From JBBDST01 sp040904765 (lineage in GTDB: Bacteria; Actinomycetota; Nitriliruptoria; Nitriliruptorales; Nitriliruptoraceae), in the NCBI GenBank assembly GCA_040904765.1, contig JBBDST010000040.1, forward strand, positions 1 to 27,861: a stretch of 27,861 nucleotides of DNA, read 5' to 3'. The number at the start of each line of letters is the position of its first letter. Positions within the stretch are counted from its first letter, which is position 1. Under the pieces are notes generated by a model. The model was not told where the DNA came from and did not search any database. It was given only the letters and a program-made list of their open reading frames with translations. Position numbers and translations under genes: made by a program. Of this stretch, positions 8,121 to 17,688 are shown one piece after another.

Positions 8121-8775
8121 CCGCGTGCACGCCGATGGCGGCCAGCACGAAGAGGTGAAATATTTCGTGGTAGCCAAACCAGGTTGGCGACGGATCGGGC
8201 CGATGTGTTGCGACCACGATCGCCCCGATCGTGTACAGCACCCCGCCGCCGATAAGCAGTGCAGTGACGCTAAAGCCAGTCTGCCAGTAAACCCAAGGCA
8301 ACAGCAGCACCGGAGTCCAGCCAAGACTTAAGTACAACGCGACGTTCAAACCGCGAGGTGGCGGAAACGGCAACCACTCGACCAGAATGCCAAGAATCGG
8401 GCCTCCCAACGCGATTGCGAGCATGACGCGTTGCGGCCAGCCATCCAATCCGATCAAGGCAAGTCCCACACCGGTGCCACCGATCGCCAGATGAATTCCG
8501 GAATGATCGAGACGAAACAGACGTTCGTACGATGCCGGGCTCCAACTGCGCAGATGTAACGTCGCAGAGATAGTCAGCATCACGGTCATGCCAAGCATGA
8601 ACGCACCAAGCCCAAGCCGGTGAACACCAGCGTCGGTAGCCGCCAGCCAAGTGACACTTGCCGGCAGCATCACTATCGCTGCCAGCAGATGTGAGCGTCC
8701 ACGCAAACGCGGCCGAGGCAGCGTTAAAGCCCGCTCGGTATTGAGGGAGCGACGCAAAATGGGATCGTTCGGCAT
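8092..8775 (-). CDS. Hemolysin III / PAQR-family membrane protein
   Basis: A 227-residue protein with about seven membrane segments. The PAQR signatures are all visible: SATLHL plus WSPASYERLFRLDHSGIHLA (the S-x3-H and D-H-S region, about residues 70-98), and near the C-terminus FGYHEIFHLFVLAAIGVH (about 200-217) with its metal-site histidines. Hemolysin III was named from a Bacillus cereus cytolysin, but most members are membrane proteins thought to act as metal-dependent hydrolases; haemolytic activity should not be assumed. The gene ends inside the cvpA-like gene (convergent overlap), and its start faces typA on the other strand, 66 bases away. Confidence 0.9.
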   Translation of the reverse strand: MPNDPILRRSLNTERALTLPRPRLRGRSHLLAAIVMLPASVTWLAATDAGVHRLGLGAFMLGMTVMLTISATLHLRSWSPASYERLFRLDHSGIHLAIGGTGVGLALIGLDGWPQRVMLAIALGGPILGILVEWLPFPPPRGLNVALYLSLGWTPVLLLPWVYWQTGFSVTALLIGGGVLYTIGAIVVATHRPDPSPTWFGYHEIFHLFVLAAIGVHAVMFQNLLNR

Positions 8776-8841
8776 GGTGCAAGGCTACAGCCCGACACTA
8801 GTAACCTTAGACCTACCACTATCTTTGAGACCGGAACCTTT

Positions 8842-10698
8842 GTGAACACTCGCTCGAACTTACGCAACATTGCCATCGTCGCTCACGTCGACCATGGAAA
8901 AACTACTTTGGTGGATGGCTTGCTGTGGCAATCCGGCGCGTTTCGGGCCAACCAAGACGTCAACGAACGAGTGATGGACTCAAGTGACCTTGAACGTGAA
9001 CGTGGCATCACCATCTTGGCAAAAAACACGGCCATCAGTATCACCGATAACGATGGCCAGCCGGTCACCATCAATGTGGTTGACACGCCCGGCCACGCCG
9101 ACTTTGGTGGCGAAGTTGAACGGGCACTAAGCATGGTAGATGGCGCCCTACTGCTCGTTGACGCATCTGAAGGCCCACTGCCACAAACCCGTTTCGTGTT
9201 GCGTAAAGCGCTCGAACGCAACCTGCCGGTGATCGTCGTCGTCAACAAAATTGACCGTCCTGATGCGCGCATCGCTGAAGTGGTCGATGAAACGTTGTCG
9301 CTGCTCATCGACCTTGGTGCCGACGACGAACAAATCGACCTACCGGTGCTTTACACCGTCGCGCGCGACGGGTTGGCAACGACTGACCCTGACGTGCCTG
9401 GCACCGACCTACGCCCGCTTATCGACGTGATCTTGAACCACATTCCCGCCCCAACATTTGACCCGGAACACCCGTTTCAGGCACTGGTCACCAACCTTGA
9501 CGCATCGGCTTACCTTGGCCGGCTCGCGTTGTGCCGGGTGCAGCATGGCGAACTGCGTCGTGGTGACGTCGTCACCCGCTGCCGCCTTGACGGCACCAAA
9601 GAAGAAGTCAAAATTACTGAACTGTTCTTAACCGACGCGCTTGACCGAGTTCAGGCAGACATGGCAGGCCCTGGCGATCTGATTGCCGTTGCCGGCATCG
9701 CCGACATCATGATCGGTGAAACTCTGGCAGACCGTAACGACCCGCGACCGCTACCCATCATCACCGTCGATGAACCGGCCCTTGGGATGACAGTCGGCGT
9801 AAACACCTCACCGTTGGCCGGTCGCGAAGGCACCAAACTGACCGCCCGCCAGATCGAGTCGCGCCTCAACCAAGAACTGGTCGGCAACGTGTCACTGCGG
9901 GTCCTTGAAACTGACCGACCTGACATGTGGGAAGTTCAAGGCCGTGGCGAACTGCAACTTGCAGTGCTGATCGAAACGTTACGCCGTGAAGGATTCGAAC
10001 TCACCGTCGGCAAACCTCAAGTTGTCACCAAAGAAGTCGACGGGGCGCTACACGAACCGTTCGAACGGCTCTCCATCGACGTGCCGGAAGACTACGTCGG
10101 GGTGGTCACTCAGATGCTTGGGTTACGCAAAGGCCGGATGGAACAGATGGTGAACCATGGCACCGGCTGGGTGCGGCTGATCTATCGCGTTCCCGCCCGC
10201 GCCCTCATCGGATTTCGGACCGAATTTCTCACCGAAACACGCGGTACTGGCATCATCCACCATGTATTTGACGGTTACGAACCGTGGCAAGGTGAACTGC
10301 GTACCCGACCAAACGGGTCACTGGTCGCCGACCGGCAAGGCACCACAACCCAGTTTGCGCTGATGAACCTGCAGGAACGCGGCACATTGTTTATCGGCCC
10401 TGGCGTTGAAGTGTATGAAGGCATGATTGTTGGTGAAAACGCGCGTGCTGACGACATGGACATCAACCCGGCGAAAGAAAAGAAACTTTCCAACGTCCGT
10501 TCGTCAACTTCTGATGAACTTGTCCGACTCGCCCCACCACGTCTGCTCTCACTTGATCAGGCACTTGAATTTATTCGTGACGACGAAGCCGTCGAAGTGA
10601 CTCCGGCAAGTGTGCGTCTACGCAAAGCTGCGCTCGACGCCGCGATCCGTGGCCGTGAAGCCAAGCGGGCAAAAAACGCGGCGCAAGCCGGCAGCTAG
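8842..10698 (+). CDS. typA: Ribosome-associated translational GTPase TypA/BipA
   Basis: A 618-residue translational GTPase of the EF-G superfamily that binds the ribosome and assists assembly or translation under stress and cold. G1 AHVDHGKT is at 14-21, switch I RGIT at 54-57, G3 DTPGHAD at 81-87 and G4 NKID at 135-138. Domain II, the EF-G-like C-terminal domains and the BipA-specific C-terminus (GTLFIGPGVEVYEGMIVGE, about 514-532) follow in order, and the length is normal for TypA. The start is the GTG at 8842, which places N-T-R-S-N-L-R-N-I-A-I-V-A-H in the usual frame; the ribosome-binding site is weak. The gene ends by sharing CTAG with the convergent exporter stop. Confidence 0.97.
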   Translation: MNTRSNLRNIAIVAHVDHGKTTLVDGLLWQSGAFRANQDVNERVMDSSDLERERGITILAKNTAISITDNDGQPVTINVVDTPGHADFGGEVERALSMVDGALLLVDASEGPLPQTRFVLRKALERNLPVIVVVNKIDRPDARIAEVVDETLSLLIDLGADDEQIDLPVLYTVARDGLATTDPDVPGTDLRPLIDVILNHIPAPTFDPEHPFQALVTNLDASAYLGRLALCRVQHGELRRGDVVTRCRLDGTKEEVKITELFLTDALDRVQADMAGPGDLIAVAGIADIMIGETLADRNDPRPLPIITVDEPALGMTVGVNTSPLAGREGTKLTARQIESRLNQELVGNVSLRVLETDRPDMWEVQGRGELQLAVLIETLRREGFELTVGKPQVVTKEVDGALHEPFERLSIDVPEDYVGVVTQMLGLRKGRMEQMVNHGTGWVRLIYRVPARALIGFRTEFLTETRGTGIIHHVFDGYEPWQGELRTRPNGSLVADRQGTTTQFALMNLQERGTLFIGPGVEVYEGMIVGENARADDMDINPAKEKKLSNVRSSTSDELVRLAPPRLLSLDQALEFIRDDEAVEVTPASVRLRKAALDAAIRGREAKRAKNAAQAGS

Positions 10699-13256
10699 TC
10701 GGCCAACACCGATTCGGTACGGGGCGTCATCGCGCTGCCGCGCCGACGATGCCAGCGTTCCCAAAGCACCAGCATGGACGGCAGTGCCAACACGGATCCG
10801 ACCAGCGACAACGCGATCGCATACGCCGTTACCTGCCCCATCTGTTGAAATGGGGTGAGTGACGAAGTGGTCAGTACCCCAAAGCCGGCAGCGGTCGTAA
10901 ACGCCGAACCGGCGAGCGCTCCGCCAGTGTTGCGGGTGGTTTCACGGATCGCTTCGCCAATGTCGGTGTAGCGGTCGCGGTCTTCGAGGAATCGCCGGGC
11001 GATATGGATCGTGTAGGGCAGGCCAATACCGACAGCCAGGCCGGTCAACGTGGCCGTCACCGGTCCAAACGGAATACCGCTCAAATACATCAACCCAAAC
11101 GTCCACATCACCACCAGCACTACCGGTGTGATGGTGATCACACCCAAAAATGGTCGGCGATTTTCGATCCCGAAAGTCAAAATAAGCACCAGCATCGCCA
11201 CCACAATGGTGATGATGAGTGACTGCAGCTGCGTTGCGGAAAGTTCTTCCACAATCGCAGCGCCGATGATGTTTTGGGACGTCACCGCAACACTGGCGCC
11301 CGTAGCAGCAAGTGGTGCGACAACTTGAGCAAGCTCCACGCGAAGCGCTAACGCCCGGTCTTCGCCGGCTTGCGTCTGCAGGGTGATAAGCCCGGCAACC
11401 GGCACGTCGTCAGCAAAATGGATCACCGCGTCCAGTTCTTCTGGCGCATACGACGCGACCAGTTCAATAAATGCTTGCGCATTGCCATCCTCTGTAGACA
11501 TGCCGGAGCTGCTTGCCACCGTGCCAGACGCAGGGTCATAACCCAAAGCGGATGCTTCAGTCACAAACTCAGGAAACGCCGGTTGCCCTTCAGGGGTCAG
11601 CGCATACAGGCTCTGCGCGATAGAGAAGATGGATGTTGCGCGTGGCACATCCCCATCTGGGGTGCTTACCGACAACACGTCGGGGTGCGCAGCCAAACCA
11701 CGGTTGACCCGCGAGAGCGTGTTGAACACGCTGACGTCACTGAGATCTGTATCTTCAACTAAAACCTGCGTGGTTTCACCAAACCCGCCCGAAAATTCTT
11801 CAGTCAAGATGGTGAACGTCTCGACGACTGGCGAATCTTCCGGCAGGAAATCGGTGAACGAAAATTCGGTTGACAGGTTCGAAAAACCGACAAATCCGGC
11901 ACCACCTAACACGAAAAACACGATCAGTGTCGGGACGGGGAAACGCTCAGCGAGCACACTGGTGCGCCCCACCAGCTCAGGCAAGAGACGATCGCGGGTT
12001 GCACCCAACCCATCGACTGGTAGCCGACCGAACCGTTCAGCCCGCTGGTCAAGGAGACTGCGTAACGCCGGCACAAACGTCAGCATCAAAATGAACGCTA
12101 CGACAATCCCGATCGATGCAAGGATGCCAAAGTCACGCAAGGCAGGAATCGGATTCCAAATGTTGGTGAGAAACCCGACCGACGTGGTTACCGTAGCCAG
12201 CACAAGGGCCACGCCGACCGTTCCAATTGCGGTGCGCATCCCCGACACGACGTCATCACCACGGCCCACTTGGTCGCGGTAACGCGACGTCAAGTGGATG
12301 CCGTAGTCGACCCCAAGACCGATCAGCAAGATCGGCACAATCTGGGCAACTTCAGAAAACGGCTGCAGCCAGCCCAGACGTTGCAGCAGGGCGCCGATGC
12401 CATTCATCCAGGTGATCGCCAAAATGATCGTAAGCATCGTGACTGACGTGTCAGCGATGGTGCGCCTTATCGACTGGACGATGCGCGTGTTACTGCGCGG
12501 TTGCATCCAGTACACAAACAACAGCACCGCAATGATGATGGCAAAAGCCAGCGCAAACAGTCCGCCAACTTCAGAAGCGAACGCGTCTTCATCGCCAAAC
12601 AGCAGCCCGAAAGAGAATGGGCGCAGTTCCAGCACCCCACCCGTTTCGACGGTGGCCAGCGCCTCAGAGATCGCACTCTCACGGTCAGTCTGCTCATCTA
12701 AATCTTGAGATGCGTTGATAAACACCAGCAGCAGGCCGTGTGCACGGGCAGGGGTATTCGTCGGTGCCACGAGCTGCTGCGCGAAACTATTCTCATCACT
12801 TGTCACCGCGTCGGTGAAGAGATCCCGCACTTGGGCATCCGTAAACGTTGCCGGATCCACGCCTTGCATCTGGGCGCTCGCAAACACCGGCAGCAGATAC
12901 GACACGACCGCAGGTTGTTGCGTACCGTCAGCCAGATACTCACCGGCGTCACTGGCCCGTATCGTTACTTCCGCGTCGGCCAAAATTCGCACCGCTTCAG
13001 CACTAAACAGGGCATCTTCACGGCCCCTCACGACAACCTGCATCACCGTCTGTGAGGCAGTTTCACCAAACAGCTCTTCGATGCGTTCGGCCGCGAGTAA
13101 TTCGTCGGAACGTGGCGCAAACCCGTCTTGTCCCGTTGACGTTTGAACTTGGGTTGCAAAGAAACCAAGGATGCCCGAAATCACCAAAGAGATGACCAAA
13201 ACCATTTTGGGTGCCCGGCACACCGCAGCAGCAAGCGCCCGAATGATTGTCTTCAC
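10695..13256 (-). CDS. MMPL/RND-superfamily exporter (HAE3-like)
   Basis: An 853-residue inner-membrane transporter with the two-fold RND layout: one N-terminal membrane segment (about 17-35), a large periplasmic domain, five clustered segments (about 230-400), and then the same again in the second half. The first half carries the proton-relay segment GLGVDYGIHLTSRYRD with Asp317. The matching second-half segment reads GLAVGIGLPYTIHI, with Pro747 where Asp is usual, so the two halves are not equivalent. The start is taken as the GTG at 13256 (VKTIIRALAAAVCRAPK), with AAGGA nine bases ahead; a longer ATG form from 13340 adds an unconserved leader. Substrate is unknown; lipids, hopanoids or hydrophobic drugs are typical for the family. 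It is divergent from engB. Confidence 0.88.
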   Translation of the reverse strand: MKTIIRALAAAVCRAPKMVLVISLVISGILGFFATQVQTSTGQDGFAPRSDELLAAERIEELFGETASQTVMQVVVRGREDALFSAEAVRILADAEVTIRASDAGEYLADGTQQPAVVSYLLPVFASAQMQGVDPATFTDAQVRDLFTDAVTSDENSFAQQLVAPTNTPARAHGLLLVFINASQDLDEQTDRESAISEALATVETGGVLELRPFSFGLLFGDEDAFASEVGGLFALAFAIIIAVLLFVYWMQPRSNTRIVQSIRRTIADTSVTMLTIILAITWMNGIGALLQRLGWLQPFSEVAQIVPILLIGLGVDYGIHLTSRYRDQVGRGDDVVSGMRTAIGTVGVALVLATVTTSVGFLTNIWNPIPALRDFGILASIGIVVAFILMLTFVPALRSLLDQRAERFGRLPVDGLGATRDRLLPELVGRTSVLAERFPVPTLIVFFVLGGAGFVGFSNLSTEFSFTDFLPEDSPVVETFTILTEEFSGGFGETTQVLVEDTDLSDVSVFNTLSRVNRGLAAHPDVLSVSTPDGDVPRATSIFSIAQSLYALTPEGQPAFPEFVTEASALGYDPASGTVASSSGMSTEDGNAQAFIELVASYAPEELDAVIHFADDVPVAGLITLQTQAGEDRALALRVELAQVVAPLAATGASVAVTSQNIIGAAIVEELSATQLQSLIITIVVAMLVLILTFGIENRRPFLGVITITPVVLVVMWTFGLMYLSGIPFGPVTATLTGLAVGIGLPYTIHIARRFLEDRDRYTDIGEAIRETTRNTGGALAGSAFTTAAGFGVLTTSSLTPFQQMGQVTAYAIALSLVGSVLALPSMLVLWERWHRRRGSAMTPRTESVLAD

Positions 13257-13367
13257 GTTGTACAGTCCTTGACGAAGGGCGCAGTGCGCGGCGCCGATAG
13301 TAGCGCTGCCTCGCGTGCGATACGGCTCAGAACATGCCACATCTGGAAAGTTTTCAACGGAGTAACG

Positions 13368-13970
13368 ATGACCGAGCCACTGGCGTTAACGTTCGTGCTC
13401 TCCGCTGATACGCCATCACAACTGCCAGACTCGCCGGCCGAAGTGGCCCTGGCAGGCCGATCCAACGTCGGCAAATCGTCACTCCTCAACGCCCTCGCAC
13501 ACCGCAAGCAACTGGCCCGTACCTCTAAAACGCCTGGTCGAACCCGACTGTTGAACTGTTTTCGCATGCCAAACGGCACCACTGTTGTAGATCTTCCCGG
13601 CTATGGCTATGCGAAAGTTTCTGCCAGCGACCGTGATGCATGGCGACTGCGCCTTGGAACCTATCTGCGTCAACGTGAACCTTTGGTGATGACGTTGGTG
13701 CTGGTCGATGGGGTCGTTGGTCCAACCGTGCTTGACCAAGACTTGCTTGCATGGCTGCGCGAATTCGACCTGCCATTCACTGTGGTTGCCACCAAACACG
13801 ACAAAGTGAAATCGTCGGTGCGTGACAAACGACGGCGCGAACTTGCCCGCGGCTGCGGAGTGGACCCGGCCGCAGTTGTGTGGGTCAGTGCCGAAAAAGG
13901 AACGAATATTGGTTTGCTGCGCGGCCTGATGTATGCGTGGCTTGCCGGCGATAACACAGAACCGTCATGA
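13368..13970 (+). CDS. engB: Ribosome biogenesis GTP-binding protein EngB (YsxC/YihA)
   Basis: A 200-residue GTPase needed for maturation of the large ribosomal subunit. G1 GRSNVGKSS is at 30-38, G2 TPGRTR at 55-60, G3 DLPGYG at 75-80, G4 TKHDK at 142-146 and G5 VSAEKG at 173-178, all standard for EngB, and the length is typical. The ATG at 13368 is chosen because GGAG lies six bases upstream and the protein then starts at the usual point. Upstream in-frame codons run into the divergent exporter promoter. It is the first gene of a plus-strand run and is followed 37 bases later by the interrupted ABC ATPase gene. Confidence 0.95.
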   Translation: MTEPLALTFVLSADTPSQLPDSPAEVALAGRSNVGKSSLLNALAHRKQLARTSKTPGRTRLLNCFRMPNGTTVVDLPGYGYAKVSASDRDAWRLRLGTYLRQREPLVMTLVLVDGVVGPTVLDQDLLAWLREFDLPFTVVATKHDKVKSSVRDKRRRELARGCGVDPAAVVWVSAEKGTNIGLLRGLMYAWLAGDNTEPS

Positions 13971-14007
13971 GTCCTGGGTTATCAGACGATTCACAGAGGC
14001 ATCTGGT

Positions 14008-14976
14008 ATGACGTTTGCGATTGAAGCGCAGCATCTGCGCAAAACGTTTGGTGACCTGATCGCACTCGACGATGTCAGTCTGACGGTTCCGCGCGGACAG
14101 ATCCTTGGCGTGTTAGGCCCCAACGGTGCCGGGAAATCAACCGCTGTGCGCATCCTTACCACCCTGCTTCGCCCCGACTCTGGCACCGCCTGAGTAGACG
14201 GGGTTGACGTCGTAGCGAACCCCAAAGAGATCCGTCAACGCATCGGCCTGTCCGGCCAGTATGCAGCGGTTGATGAGACGTTGACCGGCCGTGAAAACCT
14301 CGTCATGTTTTCGCGGCTGTACCGCCAGTCACGCCGTGACGCGCGCCAGACAGCCGCAACCCTGCTGGATCGTTTTGCACTCACCGACGCGGCAGATCGG
14401 CCGGTCAAAACCTATTCAGGTGGGATGCGCCGTCGTCTTGACCTCGCTGGCGCGCTGGTTGCAAGCCCGTCAGTGTTGTTTCTCGATGAACCTACGACCG
14501 GCCTTGACCCGCGTTCCCGCATCACCATGTGGGACGTGATCCGTGAACTGGTCTCCACGGGTACAACGTTGCTGTTAACCACCCAATATTTAGAAGAAGC
14601 GGATCAGTTGGCTGACGAGATTCTGGTGATCGACCATGGCCGCATGATCGCGCAAGGCACCCCAAGTGCTTTAAAGCGCACGGTTGGTGGAGAACGTCTC
14701 GAACTGGAACTGACCAACAGTGACGATGTTGCACGTACGACAGCACTCATTGCCACGGTGCTGCCTGACGCACCACCTGCAAGCGTTGCTGGCACAAGAC
14801 TGGTCGTTGCCGTCGACCATGGCGCCAAAGCGCTTCTGGCCGTGCTGAATGCCTGCGCGACCAAAAACATTGACGTGCAGGATGTGGCGATGCGCCGGCC
14901 GACGCTGGATGACGTCTTTCTGTCGCTCACCGGCGACACGGCCAGCACACCCGTAACTGCAAAGGGCCCTTCGTGA
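14008..14976 (+). pseudogene. DrrA-type ABC exporter ATPase interrupted by an in-frame TGA at codon 62
   Basis: The reading frame encodes a 322-residue daunorubicin-resistance (DrrA) type ATPase. It has Walker A GPNGAGKST (37-45), the signature YSGGMRRRLDLAGAL, Walker B VLFLDEPTTGLDP, the TTQYLEEAD switch and a DrrA-like C-terminal domain. Codon 62 (14191-14193) is TGA, where homologues usually have Arg in SGTARV; a single C-to-T change from CGA explains it. Nothing else is broken, and the same frame continues without a shift to the permease overlap. A restart after the stop (for example TTG at 14281) would lack Walker A and could not hydrolyse ATP. The true start has AGAGG eight bases upstream. 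Alternatives are a sequencing error, a very recent null allele, or stop-codon readthrough. Confidence 0.8.
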
Positions 14977-15776
14977 ACCGTGTCTTGGATGCGTTGAGTG
15001 ACGGCGCGGTGGTCGCCCAACGAAACGTCATCAAAATCCGTCGAGTTCCTGAAGTCTTGGTGTTCGTGCTCATCTCCCCGATCATGTTTGTGCTGCTATT
15101 TGCCTACGTTTTCGGTGATGCGATTGACGTTCCAGGCGTCGGCTATCGCGAGTTTCTGATCGCCGGAATTTTTACGCAGACAGTCGTTTTTGGGGCGACA
15201 TTCACTGGGGCAGGCATCGCCGACGATCTGCAAAAAGGCATCATGGACCGGTTTCGTTCCTTGCCGATGGCGCGCTCTGCAGTACTGCTTGGACGCACCG
15301 CAAGCGACATCGTGTACAACATCGCATCAATCGCCATCATGTCGTTGACCGGCCTGCTAGTTGGCTGGCGGGTACGCAGCTCGCTGATGGACGCGCTGGG
15401 TGGTTTTTTGCTGCTGCTCCTGTTCGCCTACGCGTTTTCGTGGGTGATGGCGTTCGTTGGTCTTGTAGTACCAAGTGTTGAAGTAGTTAATAACGCGTCG
15501 TTTATCGTCATTTTTCCGTTGACGTTCGTGGCGAATACGTTTGTAGCAATCGAAAATCTGCCTGGCGGCTTGCGCACGTTCGCCCTCTGGAACCCCATTT
15601 CAGCAGTGACGCAAGCTGCCCGTGAAGCATTTGGCAACACGTCGCCGATGTTTCCTGCCCCAGACGTCTGGTCGCTGCAAAACCCGGTGCGTTACACGCT
15701 CATCTGGGTGCTTGTGATCCTCCTTGTCTTCGTGCCCTTGTCTGTCTGGCGGTTCAACCGCACCGTGTCGCGGTAA
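14973..15776 (+). CDS. ABC-2 type exporter permease (DrrB-like)
   Basis: A 267-residue integral membrane subunit with six predicted membrane segments. The sequence has the ABC-2 pattern: FRSLPMARSAVLLGRTASD (about 90-108) after the second segment and a C-terminal half with LPGGLRTFALWNPISAVTQA, typical of DrrB-family permeases. It would pair with the preceding ATPase to export a hydrophobic compound, substrate unknown. Its GTG start at 14973 overlaps the ATPase TGA as GTGA, so translation is probably coupled to the ATPase frame. The premature stop upstream could therefore lower its expression as well. The reading frame itself is intact. Confidence 0.9.
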   Translation: MNRVLDALSDGAVVAQRNVIKIRRVPEVLVFVLISPIMFVLLFAYVFGDAIDVPGVGYREFLIAGIFTQTVVFGATFTGAGIADDLQKGIMDRFRSLPMARSAVLLGRTASDIVYNIASIAIMSLTGLLVGWRVRSSLMDALGGFLLLLLFAYAFSWVMAFVGLVVPSVEVVNNASFIVIFPLTFVANTFVAIENLPGGLRTFALWNPISAVTQAAREAFGNTSPMFPAPDVWSLQNPVRYTLIWVLVILLVFVPLSVWRFNRTVSR

Positions 15777-15837
15777 TCGTCACACCCACAAAAACCGGTA
15801 GGGTTTGAGCGGTTACTGTCCGCTGTGGAGGTTGACT

Positions 15838-17601
15838 GTGTTATTACGCGCTTCGACGCTGTTTGTACGCACGTTGCGTGAAGACCCCGCAGATGCTGAA
15901 CTGCCCGGACATGCGGCCCTAATCCGCGGTTCCTACATCCGTCGGGCCGGCTCAGGACTACACACGTGGCTGCCGCTTGGCTATCTCGTGTATCGCAAAG
16001 TCGAAGCGATCGTGCGTGAAGAGATGCTTGCAATTGGCGGCCAGGAGTTGCACTTTCCGGCACTGCTGCCAAAAGAACCCTATGAAGCAACCGGACGTTG
16101 GGACGAATACGGCCCAAACCTGTTTCGTCTCACAGACCGCCGTAATGCCGATTTTCTCCTCGCACCAACACATGAAGAAATGTTCACGCTCGCCGTCAAA
16201 GATTTGTACACGTCATACAAAGACCTACCCGTGACGCTGTTTCAGATCCAAACGAAATATCGGGACGAAGCCCGCCCTCGCGGAGGACTGTTGCGGGGAC
16301 GCGAGTTTGTGATGAAAGATTCCTACTCGTTTGCGCTTAACGATGACGGACTAGCAGCCGACTATGCGGCCCACCGTGAGGCATACATCCGCATTTTTAC
16401 CCGCATCGGATTGCCGTTTGTGATCGTCTCAGCTACTTCAGGAGCGATGGGCGGATCTACCAGCGAAGAATTCCTTACCCCTTCTGAACATGGCGAAGAC
16501 ACGTTCGTGCAAAGCCCTGGCGGCTACGCGGCCAACGTTGAAGCGGTCACAACACCGACCCCTGAACCGATCCCGCTTGATACGCATGACGCGTCTGAAC
16601 AGATCGCCACCCCAGACACCACCACCATCGCGGCTCTGGTCACACTGTTAAACCGCGAACAGCCCCGCCCCAACCGCCCTTGGGTGAACGCTGACATGCT
16701 GAAACATCTGGCGCTGAAAGTCACCGAACCTGACGGCACCACCCGTGGTGTGGTGATCGGTGTGCCTGGCGATCGTGACGTCGATTTACAGCGGCTCGAA
16801 GCCCAGTTTGAACCGGCCGTCATCACCCCTTTTGACGATGACGACTTCGCGGCCTACCCGACCCTCATGAAGGGCTATATCGGACCAGGGCCATACAGCG
16901 ATACAAGCGAAGTAGAGCTCACCTATCTGCTTGACCCCCATGTCGCTGAAGGCAGCTGTTGGGTAATTGGCGCCAACAAACCCGGCTACCACGTCATCAA
17001 TGCGGTGTATGGGCGCGACTTTACTGCTGAGGGCACAATCGAAGCAGTCGAGATACGTGACGGCGATCCGGCACCAGACGGCTCTGGCCCGCTGGCAAAA
17101 CAGCGTGGCATTGAGATCGGCCACATTTTCCAACTCGGACGCAAATACACTGAAGCGTTGCAGTTTCGTGTGCTCGACGAAAACGGCAAGCAAGTCACCC
17201 CGACGATGGGTTCTTACGGCATCGGCGTGTCACGCTTGGTCGCATCCGTCGCTGAAGCAGCCGTTGACGACAGCGGCCTGTGCTGGCCGGGGCCACTCTC
17301 TCCAGTTGACGTGCATCTTGTGATCGCCGGCAAGGATGAAGCAATCGTTCAGCACGCAGAAACCATTGCCAATGAACTTGACCGTCACGGCATTGACGTG
17401 CTCCTTGACGACCGGCCCAGAGTAAGCCCTGGTGTCAAGTTCAAAGATGCTGAACTGCTTGGCATCCCGCTTATTGTTGTCGTCGGCAAACGCCTCGCTG
17501 ACGGTGTGGTTGAAGTACGTCGCCGTGCCACTGGCACCAGCGAAGAAGTTGCTGTCGCTGACGCGGTATCTCATATTGTGACTGCAGTTAAAACAGCGTA
17601 A
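15838..17601 (+). CDS. proS: Prolyl-tRNA synthetase (bacterial type with editing insert)
   Basis: A 587-residue class II aminoacyl-tRNA synthetase that charges tRNA-Pro. It starts with LFVRTLREDPADAELPGHA and contains class II motif 2 (RDEARPRGGLLRGREFVMKD), the editing insertion domain between motifs 2 and 3 (roughly residues 225-390), motif 3 (GSYGIGVSRLVA) and a C-terminal anticodon-binding domain ending with the VVVGKRLADGVVEVRRR strand pattern. The start is the GTG at 15838 with GGAGG six bases ahead; an ATG eleven codons upstream has no ribosome-binding site and no conserved sequence. It lies 61 bases downstream of the ABC permease. Confidence 0.97.
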   Translation: MLLRASTLFVRTLREDPADAELPGHAALIRGSYIRRAGSGLHTWLPLGYLVYRKVEAIVREEMLAIGGQELHFPALLPKEPYEATGRWDEYGPNLFRLTDRRNADFLLAPTHEEMFTLAVKDLYTSYKDLPVTLFQIQTKYRDEARPRGGLLRGREFVMKDSYSFALNDDGLAADYAAHREAYIRIFTRIGLPFVIVSATSGAMGGSTSEEFLTPSEHGEDTFVQSPGGYAANVEAVTTPTPEPIPLDTHDASEQIATPDTTTIAALVTLLNREQPRPNRPWVNADMLKHLALKVTEPDGTTRGVVIGVPGDRDVDLQRLEAQFEPAVITPFDDDDFAAYPTLMKGYIGPGPYSDTSEVELTYLLDPHVAEGSCWVIGANKPGYHVINAVYGRDFTAEGTIEAVEIRDGDPAPDGSGPLAKQRGIEIGHIFQLGRKYTEALQFRVLDENGKQVTPTMGSYGIGVSRLVASVAEAAVDDSGLCWPGPLSPVDVHLVIAGKDEAIVQHAETIANELDRHGIDVLLDDRPRVSPGVKFKDAELLGIPLIVVVGKRLADGVVEVRRRATGTSEEVAVADAVSHIVTAVKTA

Positions 17602-17688
17602 TTGGCCTTATGCTACGCTGTTGCATGCCCGGGTCAATGGCGCCCCGTGTGCAGCATGTTGTTCACTTCGTAACCAAAGGGGTGCCAG

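Noticed and set aside
11629..12282. 217-codon plus-strand ORF opposite the MMPL exporter
   Set aside because: Low-complexity Thr/Ser/Arg translation antisense to a clear transporter; no independent evidence.
13143..13367. N-terminal extension of EngB upstream of 13368
   Set aside because: The added residues overlap the divergent exporter start and promoter, are not EngB-like, and the ATG at 13368 has a good ribosome-binding site.
14191..14193. TGA in the ABC ATPase as a selenocysteine codon
   Set aside because: Homologues have Arg, not Cys, at this site, and no selenocysteine insertion hairpin is apparent after it. Many genes in the window use TGA as a normal stop, so reassignment is also unlikely.
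14281..14976. Independent shorter gene starting after the premature stop
   Set aside because: It would lack Walker A, has no good start or ribosome-binding site, and simply continues the upstream frame.
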